A stretch of DNA of 64,000 nucleotides from the NCBI RefSeq assembly GCF_041053105.1, contig NZ_CP163444.1, positions 1,302,001 to 1,366,000 on the forward strand, in the 5' to 3' direction. Positions 43,175 to 51,918 of the stretch are shown one piece after another. This stretch comes from Streptomyces sp. R44. GTDB taxonomy: Bacteria > Actinomycetota > Actinomycetes > Streptomycetales > Streptomycetaceae. The first letter of the stretch is position 1. Each line of letters begins with the position of its first letter. A program made the position numbers and the translations under genes. Under the pieces are notes generated by a model. That model had not been told where the DNA came from and did not search any database. It was given only the letters and a program-made list of their open reading frames with translations.

Positions 43175-43729
43175 ATGAGCACCTCCGACCGTACGAGCAG
43201 CTCCGACCGTACGAGCAGCTCCGAGCGACCGAGCGGGACCGACCGGCCGAGCGGGACCGACCGCCCGAGCGGGGCCGAGCGGCCGAATGGGGCCGCCGAC
43301 ACCGACGGCCTCCTCGCCGAGCAGCTGCTGCGGCTCACCCGGCGCCTGCACCGCATCCAGAAGCGCCACCTGGAGCCGGTCGGCATCACACCCGCGCAGT
43401 CCCGGCTCCTGCGCACCGTCGCGCACTTCGGCGAGCCGCCCCGGATGGCCGACCTCGCGGCCCGTCTGGAGGTCGTCCCGAGGGCCGTGACCAGTCTCGT
43501 CGACGGACTCGAGGCGGGCGACCGGGTGCGCCGGGTGCCCGACCCGAACAACCGCCGGGTGGTCCGGATCGAGCTCACCGACGCGGGCCGCGCCACGCTG
43601 CGCGAGCTGCGCAGCGCGCGCCGGGCCGCCGCAGAGGACATCCTTGCTCCATTGACCGTCGATCAGCGCGAGGTGCTCGAAGGTCTGCTGTCCGCCCTGG
43701 TCGACCCCGGCCCGGAGCGCGGCTGCTGA
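43175..43729 (+). CDS. MarR-family transcriptional regulator with repeat N-terminus
   Basis: 184 residues. The first 40 are hydrophilic Ser/Asp/Arg/Thr-rich hexapeptide repeats (SDRTSS, TDRPSG forms) not part of the family; the winged helix follows: LLRLTRRLHRIQKRHLEPVG, ITPAQSRLLRTVAHFGEP, RMADLAARLEVVPRAVTSLV and the wing DPNNRRVVRIELTDAGR. Likely represses the divergent ABC exporter and itself, being released by the exported drug. No in-frame start exists between the repeats and the domain, so the repeats seem to be translated. Confidence 0.92.
   Translation: MSTSDRTSSSDRTSSSERPSGTDRPSGTDRPSGAERPNGAADTDGLLAEQLLRLTRRLHRIQKRHLEPVGITPAQSRLLRTVAHFGEPPRMADLAARLEVVPRAVTSLVDGLEAGDRVRRVPDPNNRRVVRIELTDAGRATLRELRSARRAAAEDILAPLTVDQREVLEGLLSALVDPGPERGC
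43183..43290 (+). repeat. 18-bp coding tandem repeat at the MarR N-terminus
   Basis: Six 18-bp units beginning at codon 4 or so; the first two (CTCCGACCGTACGAGCAG) are identical, the others drift. Same period as the repeat in the STAS gene but a different sequence. Confidence 0.85.
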
Positions 43730-43768
43730 CCCGTCGGGTGCGGGGACGCGCCGAAGGGGAGCCGTGAC

Positions 43769-46693
43769 ATGCCGCTGCTCGAACCCGACCCGCGGGCACT
43801 CCGTCCCGGCACGAAGCGGACCCCCGCCCCCGACCGCGTGCCGGAGCTCCAGGCCCGGGGCACGCCGCGGCGGCTGCGCGAGGAGCTCACGGAGCTCCTC
43901 GGGCCCGGGAAGGTCCTGTCGAAGATCTCCGACCTGGTGCGCTACGCCTCGGACGCGAGCCCGTACCGCTTCGTCCCGCAGGTCGTCGTGGTCGCCGAGG
44001 ACATCGACGACATCTCCACCGTCCTGTCGTACGCCCACGGCAAGGGCCGCGAGGTGGTCTTCCGGGCCGCCGGGACCAGCCTCAACGGGCAGGCGCAGGG
44101 CGAGGACATCCTCGTCGACGTGCGCCGCCACTGGGTGGGCGTCGAGGTCCTGGACGGCGGCGCCCGGGCCCGGATCCGGCCCGGCACCACGGTGGTGCGG
44201 GCCAATGCCGCGCTCGCCCCGCACGGGCGGGTCCTGGGGCCCGATCCGGCCAGCGCGGTCGCCTGCACGATCGGCGGGGTCGTCGCCAACAACGCCTCGG
44301 GCATGACGGCCGGCACCACGAGGAACTCCTACCGGACCGTCGCCTCCCTCACCGTCGTCCTGCCGAGCGGGACCGTGGTCGACACGGCGGACCCGGACGC
44401 CGACGAGGAGCTGGCCCGCGCCGAGCCGAGGCTGTGCGCGGAGCTGATGGCGCTGAAGGCGGAGATCGAGGCGGACGCCGAGCTGACCGCGCGGATCCGC
44501 GCCAAGCACGCCATCAAGAACACCAACGGCTACCGGCTGGACGCCTTCCTCGACGGCGACACCCCGGTGCGGATCCTGCGGGGTCTGATGGTCGGCTCCG
44601 AGGGCACCTTCGGCTTCATCTCCGAGGTCGTCTTCGACACCCTGCCGTTGGACCGCGAGGTGTCGACGGCCCTGCTGTTCTTCCCCTCGCTGCCGGCCGC
44701 CGCCGCGGCCGTGCCGCTGTTCAACGGGGCCGGGGCGCTCGCCGTCGAGCTGATGGACGGCAACACGCTGCGGGCCTCGGTGAGCGTGGCGGGCGTGCCC
44801 GCCGACTGGGCGGAGCTGCCGAAGGAGACGGCGGCGCTCCTGGTCGAGTTCCGGGCCCCGGACACGGCGGCCCTGGAGGCGTACGAGCGGGCGGCGGCGG
44901 GCGTGCTCGACGGGCTCGGCCTGGTCGCCCCGGTGGCGTCCGTGGAGAACGCGTTCACCCGCGACCCCCGGCGGATCTCCGGCTACTGGAAGGCCCGCAA
45001 GGCCTTCGTGACGGCGGTCGGCGGCTCCCGCCCCTCCGGTACGACCCTGATCACCGAGGACTTCGCGGTGCCGCCGGAGCGGCTCGCGGAGGCCTGCGAG
45101 GCCCTGCTCGGGCTCCAGGCCCGGCACGGCTTCGACGCGGCCGTGGCGGGCCACGCGGCCCACGGCAACCTCCACTTCCTGCTCGCCTTCGACGCGGCCG
45201 ATCCCGCCGACGTCCAGCGGTACGCGGCCTTCATGGACGAGTTCTGCAAGCTGACCGTGGAGCGCTTCGACGGCTCGCTGAAGGCGGAGCACGCCACCGG
45301 ACGCAACATCGCGCCCTTCCTGGAGCTGGAGTGGGGGGCGAAGGCGACCGAGCTGATGTGGCGGGTCAAGGAGGCCGTCGACCCGGCGGGTGTGCTCGCC
45401 CCGCGGATCGTCCTGGACCGCGACCCGCAGGCCCATCTGCGCGGCCTGAAGACGATTCCGACGGTGGAGCGGATCGCCGACCCGTGCATCGAGTGCGGCT
45501 TCTGCGAACCGACCTGCCCCAGCCACGATCTGACGACCACTCCGCGCCAGCGGATCGTGCTGCGCCGGGAGATGATGCGCCAGTCCGACGGCTCCCCCGT
45601 CGAGGCCCGGCTCCTGGAGTCGTACGGCTACGACGCGGTGGACACCTGCGCCGGCGACTCCACCTGCAAGCTCGCCTGCCCGGTCGGGATCGACACGGGG
45701 GCGCTGATGAAGGACTTCCGGCACGAGCGGCACTCCCCGCGCGAGGAGCGGATCGCCGCCCTGGCCGCCAGGAACTTCCGCGCGGTGGAGGCCTCCGCCC
45801 GGCTCGCGGTGGCCGCCGCGGACCGGATCGGCGACCGGGTCCTGGCATCGGTGACCGGTCTCGCGCGCAGGGCCGTCCGTCCCGACCTCGTGCCGGAGTG
45901 GCTGCCGGAGATCCCGGGCGCGGCGGCGCGGCGGCTGCCCCGCACCCACCGTCCGGCGGCCGTCGCCGTCTACTACCCGGCCTGTGTGAACCGCATCTTC
46001 GGCAACCCGGAGGGGGAGCCGGGGCCCTCGCTCCCGGAGGCCGTCGTCACGGTGTCCGCGCGGGCCGGGCGGCCGGTGTGGATCCCGGACGACGTGGCCG
46101 GAACGTGCTGCGCGACGATCTGGCACTCCAAGGGGTACGAGCGGGGCAACGAGGTGATGGCGAACCGGATCGTCGAGGCCGCCTGGGGCTGGACGGCCGG
46201 CGGGAAGCTGCCGCTGGTGGTGGACGCCTCCTCGTGCACCCTGGGGATCGCGGACGAGGTGGTGCCGTACCTGACGGAGGACAACCGGGAGCTGCACGCC
46301 GAACTGACCGTGCTCGACTCGCTCGTGTGGGCGGCGGACGAGCTGCTCCCCCGCCTCGACGTGCGGCGCCGCGTCGCGTCGGCCGTGGTCCATCCGACCT
46401 GCTCGATGCGGCACCTGGGCGACGAGGAGAGGCTCACCGCGCTCGCCGGGGCCTGCGCGGAGGAGGTCGTCGTCCCGGCCGACGCGGGCTGCTGCGCCTT
46501 CGCCGGCGACCGGGGCATGCTGCACCCGGAGCTGACGGCGTCGGCGACGGCCCGCGAGGCGGCCGAGGTCACGGCCCGGCCGTTCGACGCGCACCTCTCG
46601 GCCAACCGGATGTGCGAGATCGGGATGGACCGGGCGACGGGCCGGAGCTACGGATCGGTGCTCCTCGCCCTGGAGCGCGCGACCCGGCCCTGA
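43769..46693 (+). CDS. FAD-linked oxidase fused to Fe-S/CCG domains (D-lactate dehydrogenase-like)
   Basis: 974 residues. N-terminal FAD_binding_4 domain ([27 protein letters not shown]) and FAD-linked oxidase C-terminal domain ([15 protein letters not shown]), then a ferredoxin-like part with [12 protein letters not shown] near 573 and [12 protein letters not shown] near 627, and two cysteine-rich CCG-like segments (CCATIW near 780, CCAFAGDRG near 907). Such fusions oxidise D-lactate or related 2-hydroxyacids and pass electrons on to membrane carriers. AAGGGGA precedes ATG at 43769. Follows the MarR gene by 39 bp and may be cotranscribed with it. Confidence 0.93.
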   Translation: MPLLEPDPRALRPGTKRTPAPDRVPELQARGTPRRLREELTELLGPGKVLSKISDLVRYASDASPYRFVPQVVVVAEDIDDISTVLSYAHGKGREVVFRAAGTSLNGQAQGEDILVDVRRHWVGVEVLDGGARARIRPGTTVVRANAALAPHGRVLGPDPASAVACTIGGVVANNASGMTAGTTRNSYRTVASLTVVLPSGTVVDTADPDADEELARAEPRLCAELMALKAEIEADAELTARIRAKHAIKNTNGYRLDAFLDGDTPVRILRGLMVGSEGTFGFISEVVFDTLPLDREVSTALLFFPSLPAAAAAVPLFNGAGALAVELMDGNTLRASVSVAGVPADWAELPKETAALLVEFRAPDTAALEAYERAAAGVLDGLGLVAPVASVENAFTRDPRRISGYWKARKAFVTAVGGSRPSGTTLITEDFAVPPERLAEACEALLGLQARHGFDAAVAGHAAHGNLHFLLAFDAADPADVQRYAAFMDEFCKLTVERFDGSLKAEHATGRNIAPFLELEWGAKATELMWRVKEAVDPAGVLAPRIVLDRDPQAHLRGLKTIPTVERIADPCIECGFCEPTCPSHDLTTTPRQRIVLRREMMRQSDGSPVEARLLESYGYDAVDTCAGDSTCKLACPVGIDTGALMKDFRHERHSPREERIAALAARNFRAVEASARLAVAAADRIGDRVLASVTGLARRAVRPDLVPEWLPEIPGAAARRLPRTHRPAAVAVYYPACVNRIFGNPEGEPGPSLPEAVVTVSARAGRPVWIPDDVAGTCCATIWHSKGYERGNEVMANRIVEAAWGWTAGGKLPLVVDASSCTLGIADEVVPYLTEDNRELHAELTVLDSLVWAADELLPRLDVRRRVASAVVHPTCSMRHLGDEERLTALAGACAEEVVVPADAGCCAFAGDRGMLHPELTASATAREAAEVTARPFDAHLSANRMCEIGMDRATGRSYGSVLLALERATRP

Positions 46694-46715
46694 CCGTCCG
46701 TCAGCGGGACCGGCA

Positions 46716-46745
46716 GGGCCCCTCACCCCGAGCGGTGAGGGGCCC
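46716..46745 (+). terminator. Terminator of the lactate-dehydrogenase-like gene
   Basis: Perfect 12-bp arms GGGCCCCTCACC / GGTGAGGGGCCC, 6-nt loop, followed by TTCGT; 22 bp after the stop. Confidence 0.9.
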
Positions 46746-46836
46746 TTCGTATGTTCGAGTGATCACCGGCGGCCGGTGCTGCTCGACGCGGGAACCGGAA
46801 CAGTACAGTCCAACCACCCGTCAGCAGGGAGGTTCC

Positions 46837-48240
46837 ATGGACGACCAGACACCGCGCCCCCCGAGCCGTCGCACGGTCCTGAGAACCACCGCGGGCGCGG
46901 CCGGGGCCGGGCTCGGCCTCGCCGCCGCGAGCGGGCAGAGCGCCCGGGCCTCCACCCCGGTCACTCCGGAGACCCCCGGGGTGCCGGAGCGCCGGGGCGC
47001 CACCATGGCCGGGGTGCCGTTCGAGGGCCGTTCCACCGTCCGGATCGGCATCGTCGGGCTCGGCAACCGCGGCGCGAGCATGATCGGCAACTTCCTCGCT
47101 CTCCCCTGGGTCCGGGTGGTCGCCGTCTGCGACCCGGTGCGCGCGAAGGCCGAGCGGGCCGCCGCGACGGTGGTCGCCGCGGGCCGGCCCGCCCCCGCCC
47201 TGTACACCCACGGCGAGGACGACTACGAGAACCTCTGCACCCGCACCGACCTCGACTTCGTCTACGTGGCCACGCCCTGGGAGACCCACTTCGCGATCGC
47301 CCGGTCGGCGATGCTGGGCGGCAAGCACGTCGGCGTGGAGTGTCCGGTCGCGATGGAGGTCGCCGAGCTGTGGGAGCTGGTCGACCTGTCGGAGCAGACC
47401 CGCCGCCACTGCATGCAGCTGGAGAACTGCTGCTACGGGCGGAACGAGATGCGGGTGCTGCGGATGGTGCACGCCGGCAGGTTCGGGGAGCTGCTGCACG
47501 GCGCGGGGGCGTACAACCACGACCTGCGCGGCCTGCTGTTCTCACCGACGTACTACGAGGGGCCGTGGCGCCGGCTGTGGCACACGCGGCGGCGCGGGGA
47601 CCTGTACCCGAACCACGGCTTCGGTCCGGTCGCCAACTACATGGACGTCAACCGGGGCGACCGGGTGGTGAGCATCAGCAGCTTCGGCACCCCGGCGCTC
47701 GGTCTCGCCGAGTACCGCGCGGCGCACATGCCGCCCGGCGACCCGAGCTGGAAGGAGACGTACATCGAGAGCGACCGGACGGTCAGCATGGTCAAGACGG
47801 CCAAGGGCCGGCTGATCCGCCTCGAACACGACGTCTCCACCCCGCACCCGTACAGCAGGATCAACAGCCTGGGCGGGACGCGCGGGGTCTTCGAGGACTA
47901 CCCGGCGCGGATCTATCTGGAGCCGGACCACAAGGACGACGTGTGGGGCGACTTCACGGCGTACGCGGCCGAGTTCGACCACTGGCTGTGGAAGGAGCAC
48001 GCCGACCCGCCGGGCGCCCACGGCGGCATGGACTACCTCATGGTGCACCGCCTGATGCAGTGCCTCCAGCTGGGCCTTCCGCCGGACTTCGACGTGTACG
48101 ACGCGGCCACCTGGTCGGCTCCCCTGCCGCTCAGCCACGCGTCGATCAAGGCGGACGGCGCGCCGCAGGAGATCCCCGACTTCACGCGCGGCGAGTGGCA
48201 GAAGGCCCGCTCGGGCGTGGACTCGGCGAAGCCCGCCTGA
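46837..48240 (+). CDS. Tat-exported Gfo/Idh/MocA oxidoreductase-like glycosidase (GH109-like)
   Basis: 467 residues. Twin-arginine signal SRRTVLRTT followed by an Ala/Gly helix, cut near ARA. Then an NAD-binding Rossmann fold ([20 protein letters not shown]) with [13 protein letters not shown] and [16 protein letters not shown], and a C-terminal half with [19 protein letters not shown]. This arrangement is that of GH109 enzymes, which use tightly bound NAD to remove alpha-N-acetylgalactosamine. AGGGAGG before the ATG. Converges with the PNGase A-like gene across a shared terminator; both are secreted and both may attack glycoproteins. Confidence 0.88.
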   Translation: MDDQTPRPPSRRTVLRTTAGAAGAGLGLAAASGQSARASTPVTPETPGVPERRGATMAGVPFEGRSTVRIGIVGLGNRGASMIGNFLALPWVRVVAVCDPVRAKAERAAATVVAAGRPAPALYTHGEDDYENLCTRTDLDFVYVATPWETHFAIARSAMLGGKHVGVECPVAMEVAELWELVDLSEQTRRHCMQLENCCYGRNEMRVLRMVHAGRFGELLHGAGAYNHDLRGLLFSPTYYEGPWRRLWHTRRRGDLYPNHGFGPVANYMDVNRGDRVVSISSFGTPALGLAEYRAAHMPPGDPSWKETYIESDRTVSMVKTAKGRLIRLEHDVSTPHPYSRINSLGGTRGVFEDYPARIYLEPDHKDDVWGDFTAYAAEFDHWLWKEHADPPGAHGGMDYLMVHRLMQCLQLGLPPDFDVYDAATWSAPLPLSHASIKADGAPQEIPDFTRGEWQKARSGVDSAKPA

Positions 48241-48249
48241 CCGGGCCGT

Positions 48250-48286
48250 GCCGCCCCGGCCCCTCGCCGTGGGGGGCCGGGGCGGC
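48250..48286. terminator. Bidirectional terminator between convergent glycan-degrading genes
   Basis: Perfect 14-bp arms GCCGCCCCGGCCCC (48250-48263) and complement (48273-48286), 9-nt loop, 9 bp from both stops. Confidence 0.85.
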
Positions 48287-48294
48287 CGTGCGTC

Positions 48295-49908
48295 TCAGCA
48301 GCGCCGCAGGTCCTGGGTGACGGTGCCCTGGACGGTGGTCAGGCTCCGGTCGTAGCAGCCGTCGGAGCCGTACAGGCGGTAGCGCTCGGTGCTGGTGCCG
48401 ACCGCGTGCCGCTGGTCGCGCGGGACGCCGAGGGTGAAGGAGGCGTCGCCGGTGTACGTGTCGTCCAGACGGGACCAGGACAGCCGCCTGCCGTCGCGGA
48501 CGACGTCGACGGCGGCGCGGTCGCCGACGGTGAGGACGGTCCGCAGGCGGTTCCCGCCGTCCACCGAGATCTCGCCGTCCATGGTGTACGTGCGCCGGGT
48601 GCGGGTCGCGGTCCGGCCGACGGTCACGGTCTCGTCGTCGGTCCAGCGGGCGGCGAGCGCGTCCGGGTTCTCGTCGGCGCCCCAGCTGTGCGTGGAGCGG
48701 TGGTCGACGGTACGGGTGACGGTGGTGGCGACCCGGCCGTGCGAGGTGTTCAGATGCCCGGCGACGGTGAGCGTGTCACCGCCCGTGGTCTCCAGGACGT
48801 CGGGTGAACCGGCCGTGTACACGGCGGAGTTGCGGGGGGTGCCGAACTCGTGCCGGTCCAGGCCGCCGGTGACGACCTCGCTGCCCTCGTCCTGCCAGAG
48901 GAGGACGTTGGTGGGGATGCTCCAGCCGGACTGGCCCGCGGGGACGCCGGCGACGGAGACCTCGACGCGATGGGCCGCGCCGTCGTTGAGCCGCGCCGCG
49001 AACGGCGTGAGGTCGTAGACGATCGGCTGCACGTCGAAGGCGCGCGGCGCGGGCGTCACGTACCAGAGGAAGGGGTTGGACCAGCCGCCGGTCCAGACGT
49101 GCGGGAAGGGGGCCGCGATGCCGGCGAGCTTCCCGTCGACGGAGATCCGCACCTCCCGGTAGGGCCCGTCGGTGGCCTTGCAGGAGTAGGGGGCCGCGTC
49201 CGGGACGGTGAGGTACCAGAACTCCTCGCAGCCGCCGCCGGATCCGGTGGCGTACACCTCGGCGAGGACCCGTTCGGTGTTGCGCGGGGTGGTGAGGGTG
49301 GCGCCGGTCAGCGGGACGACGCGGTCGGGGGTGCCGGCGGCGGGCTTCACCCCGCCTTCGGCGGTGTGGAAGGTGAGGGTGACGCGGACGTCGATGACCC
49401 CGGTGTACGTCTCGTTCACGACGTTGCCGATGAGCATCTCGACGGGCTGCGGGCGGCTGAGGGTGTCGCGGTAGCGGGTGACGTCCTTCTCGACGGACCA
49501 GGTGATCCCGTCGGGCGAGGGCTCGGGGGTGGAGGTGCGGAGCAGCTCGACGCCGCCGAGGGTGAGGTAGCCCAGACGGTCGTACTGGCGGCCCTTGACC
49601 TGTCCGTCGAGGCGCAGGACGACCTTGTTCCAGCGCTTGCCCGTGCCGCACTCCTTCGGCGGGGTGTAGCTCCCCTTGTACGGGGTGAAGTCGCGGAACC
49701 GGGCGGCGGCGAGGGTGACTTCGCAGCTGCGGGTTCCGGGGGTGTCGACGGGCGGGGCGGCGGTGACCGGGTCGTGCCAGTCGGTGGTGAACTCGGCGGG
49801 CGGCGTCGGGCCGTTCGGACCGTCGGCGGCGGCCGGGTGGGCGGTGAACAGCGCTCCGGCGGCGAGCACCAGAGCGCCGATCACGCTCGTGATCTTGAGT
49901 GATCTCAT
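48295..49908 (-). CDS. Secreted peptide-N-glycosidase A-like amidase
   Basis: 537 residues. Signal peptide 1-28 (ITSVIGALVLAAGALFTAHP then AAA). The body has PNGase A family features: RWNKVVLRLDGQVKGRQYDRLG, VELLRTSTPEPSPDG, then TGGWSNPFLWYVTPAPRAFD and FDVQPIVYDLTPFAARLNDG. PNGase A-type enzymes cut N-glycans from the asparagine of glycopeptides, including core-fucosylated ones; acting outside the cell here. Six cysteines near both ends probably form disulfides. Convergent partner: the GH109-like gene. Confidence 0.9.
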   Translation of the reverse strand: MRSLKITSVIGALVLAAGALFTAHPAAADGPNGPTPPAEFTTDWHDPVTAAPPVDTPGTRSCEVTLAAARFRDFTPYKGSYTPPKECGTGKRWNKVVLRLDGQVKGRQYDRLGYLTLGGVELLRTSTPEPSPDGITWSVEKDVTRYRDTLSRPQPVEMLIGNVVNETYTGVIDVRVTLTFHTAEGGVKPAAGTPDRVVPLTGATLTTPRNTERVLAEVYATGSGGGCEEFWYLTVPDAAPYSCKATDGPYREVRISVDGKLAGIAAPFPHVWTGGWSNPFLWYVTPAPRAFDVQPIVYDLTPFAARLNDGAAHRVEVSVAGVPAGQSGWSIPTNVLLWQDEGSEVVTGGLDRHEFGTPRNSAVYTAGSPDVLETTGGDTLTVAGHLNTSHGRVATTVTRTVDHRSTHSWGADENPDALAARWTDDETVTVGRTATRTRRTYTMDGEISVDGGNRLRTVLTVGDRAAVDVVRDGRRLSWSRLDDTYTGDASFTLGVPRDQRHAVGTSTERYRLYGSDGCYDRSLTTVQGTVTQDLRRC

Positions 49909-49982
49909 GGGCCGGAAGTGAAGCGCGCCCGTGCCGCGCGGTCCAGAGGACGATGAGCGGACATGGCGCGATCTGTTCCCTC

Positions 49983-50041
49983 ATGGGGAAATTCGATTGC
50001 CGCTCCCCGGGGAAGAAGCGAACCTTGCACGGTTTCCCCAT
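49983..50041. other. Long-range inverted repeat before the heterodimeric exporter
   Basis: ATGGGGAAA at 49983-49991 and TTTCCCCAT at 50033-50041, 41 bp apart, with a CTCCCCGGGG palindrome between. Could fold in the leader of the exporter mRNA or form an operator; no direct evidence for either. Confidence 0.35.
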
Positions 50042-50112
50042 CGTGGTCGCACACCGCCCGGCACACCACCGGCACGCGATCCCCCAGACGGACCCGGAGA
50101 TCCTGGGCAGCC

Positions 50113-51918
50113 ATGCAGATTCGAGATCTTCCCTTCGCCGACCCAGGGGTCCCCGACGTCCGCTCGGGCACCCGGTTCCTCCTCTGGCTCGGCCGACAAC
50201 AGCTCGGCGGGCAGGTGAAGTCCCTGCTCTGGGGGCTGCTGCACCATCTGGGCATCGCCGGTCTGCCGCTCGGCGTCGGCCTCGCCGTCCAGGCGGTCGT
50301 GGACCGCGACGGCGGACGGCTCGCGCTCGCCGGGGTGCTGCTCCTGGCCCTCGGGGCGGCGATCGCGGCCGGCGACGTGATGCTCCACCGCACCGCCGTC
50401 ACCAACTGGATCACCGCCGCCGCCCGTGTGCAGCAGCTCCTCTCCCGCAAGACCGCCGAACTGGGCTCCGTCCTGACCCGGCGGGTCGCCGCCGGAGAAG
50501 TCGTCGCCGTGTCGACCGGTGACGTCGAGCGGATCGGCTGGTTCGTCGAGGCGCTGTCCCGGTTCGCCGCGGCCGCCCTCACCCTGGTCGTCATCTGCGT
50601 CGGCCTCGTCGTCTACCAGCCGGCCCTCGGCGTCGTCGTCGCGGCCGGCATCCCCGTCCTGGCCCTCGCCGTGCTGCCGCTGCTCCCCCGCGCGACCCGC
50701 CGGGCGGACGTCCAGCGCGAGAAGGCCGGCAAGGCCACCGAGCTGGCCTCGGACACGGTCGCCGGGCTCCGGGTGCTGCGCGGCATCGGCGGCGAGGAGC
50801 TCTTCCTCGGCCGCTACCGCGCAGCCTCCCAGGAGGTCCGCCGGGCCGCCGTGCACAGCGCGCGGATGTGGGCACTGATCGCCGCCATCCAGGTCGTCCT
50901 GCCCGGCCTGCTGCTCATCGCCGTGGTGGCGTACGGGACGCGGCTCGCGCTCGACGGGCGGATCGAGGTCGGCGAACTCGTCACGGTCTACAGCGCGGTG
51001 GCCCTGACCCATCACGCGCTGCGGAACTTCGAGGAGATCGCCCAGGCCTTCTCCTTCTCGCGGCCGTCCGCGAAACGGGCCGCCCGCGTCCTCTCGCTGA
51101 CCCGCACCACGACCACGGTCCCGGAGGCCCGGAAGGTCGGGGCCGGCGGCGCCCTGTACGACCCGCTCACCGGGCTGCGCGCCCCCGCCGGGCTGTTCAC
51201 GGCCGTGGTCTGCGGCGATCCGGACGTGGCCGGGCGGCTCGCGGACCGGCTCGGCGGCCACCCGACGGAGCCGGCCGACGACCACACCTCGGTCCTCCTC
51301 GGCGGGGTGCCGCTCGACGAACTGTCGCTGGAGGACGCCCGTACCGCCGTCCTCGTCCAGGACAAGGAGCCGGTGCTGCTCTCGGGCACCCTCCGCGAGC
51401 TGCTCGACGTGCCCACCTCGGGCAAGGTCCGGGCCGAGCACGCGCTCGCCGCCGCCCAGTGCGACGACGTCCTCGACGCGCTCGCGCAGGCCTCCGTCAC
51501 CACCGGCGGCGACCCGATGCTCACCCGCATCACCGAGCGGGGCCGCTCGCTCTCCGGCGGCCAGCGCCAGCGGCTCGCCCTGGCCCGGTCCCTGTTCGCC
51601 GACCCGGAGGTGCTCGTCCTCGACGAGCCGACCTCGGCGGTCGACGCGCACACCGAGGCGGCCGTCGCCACCTGGATCGGGGAACTGCGCAGGAACAGGA
51701 CCACGGTGGTGCTCACCTCCTCGCCGCTGGTCCTGGACCGCGCCGAGCGGGTCGTGCTGGTCCACGAGGGCCAGGCGGTCGCCATCGGCAGCCACCGCGC
51801 ACTGCTCGCCATGGAGCCGCGCTACCGCGCGGTCGTCACCCGCGAGACCGACGAGGAGCTCGCCACCGCGTCCCGGGGCGCGGGCGAACTCGAAGCACTG
51901 GAAGGGGAATCGGCATGA
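50113..51918 (+). CDS. Heterodimeric ABC exporter subunit A, degenerate Walker A
   Basis: 601 residues. Six-helix membrane domain (about 25-300), then an ATPase domain in which Walker A is absent: at 365-376 the sequence is VVCGDPDVAGRL instead of GxxGxGKS. The signature LSGGQRQR (480-487) and Walker B VLVLDEPTSAVD (D504, E505) are intact, but the H-loop histidine is replaced (LTSSPLV). It can thus supply only the signature side of one ATP site. ATG at 50113 starts MQIRDLPFADPG. The stop overlaps the start of subunit B in ATGA. Confidence 0.92.
   Translation: MQIRDLPFADPGVPDVRSGTRFLLWLGRQQLGGQVKSLLWGLLHHLGIAGLPLGVGLAVQAVVDRDGGRLALAGVLLLALGAAIAAGDVMLHRTAVTNWITAAARVQQLLSRKTAELGSVLTRRVAAGEVVAVSTGDVERIGWFVEALSRFAAAALTLVVICVGLVVYQPALGVVVAAGIPVLALAVLPLLPRATRRADVQREKAGKATELASDTVAGLRVLRGIGGEELFLGRYRAASQEVRRAAVHSARMWALIAAIQVVLPGLLLIAVVAYGTRLALDGRIEVGELVTVYSAVALTHHALRNFEEIAQAFSFSRPSAKRAARVLSLTRTTTTVPEARKVGAGGALYDPLTGLRAPAGLFTAVVCGDPDVAGRLADRLGGHPTEPADDHTSVLLGGVPLDELSLEDARTAVLVQDKEPVLLSGTLRELLDVPTSGKVRAEHALAAAQCDDVLDALAQASVTTGGDPMLTRITERGRSLSGGQRQRLALARSLFADPEVLVLDEPTSAVDAHTEAAVATWIGELRRNRTTVVLTSSPLVLDRAERVVLVHEGQAVAIGSHRALLAMEPRYRAVVTRETDEELATASRGAGELEALEGESA

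Noticed and set aside
43769..46693. Two separate genes (FAD oxidase and Fe-S protein) joined by a lost stop
   Set aside because: The junction is continuous and the single-chain fusion is a known form of D-lactate dehydrogenase-like proteins.
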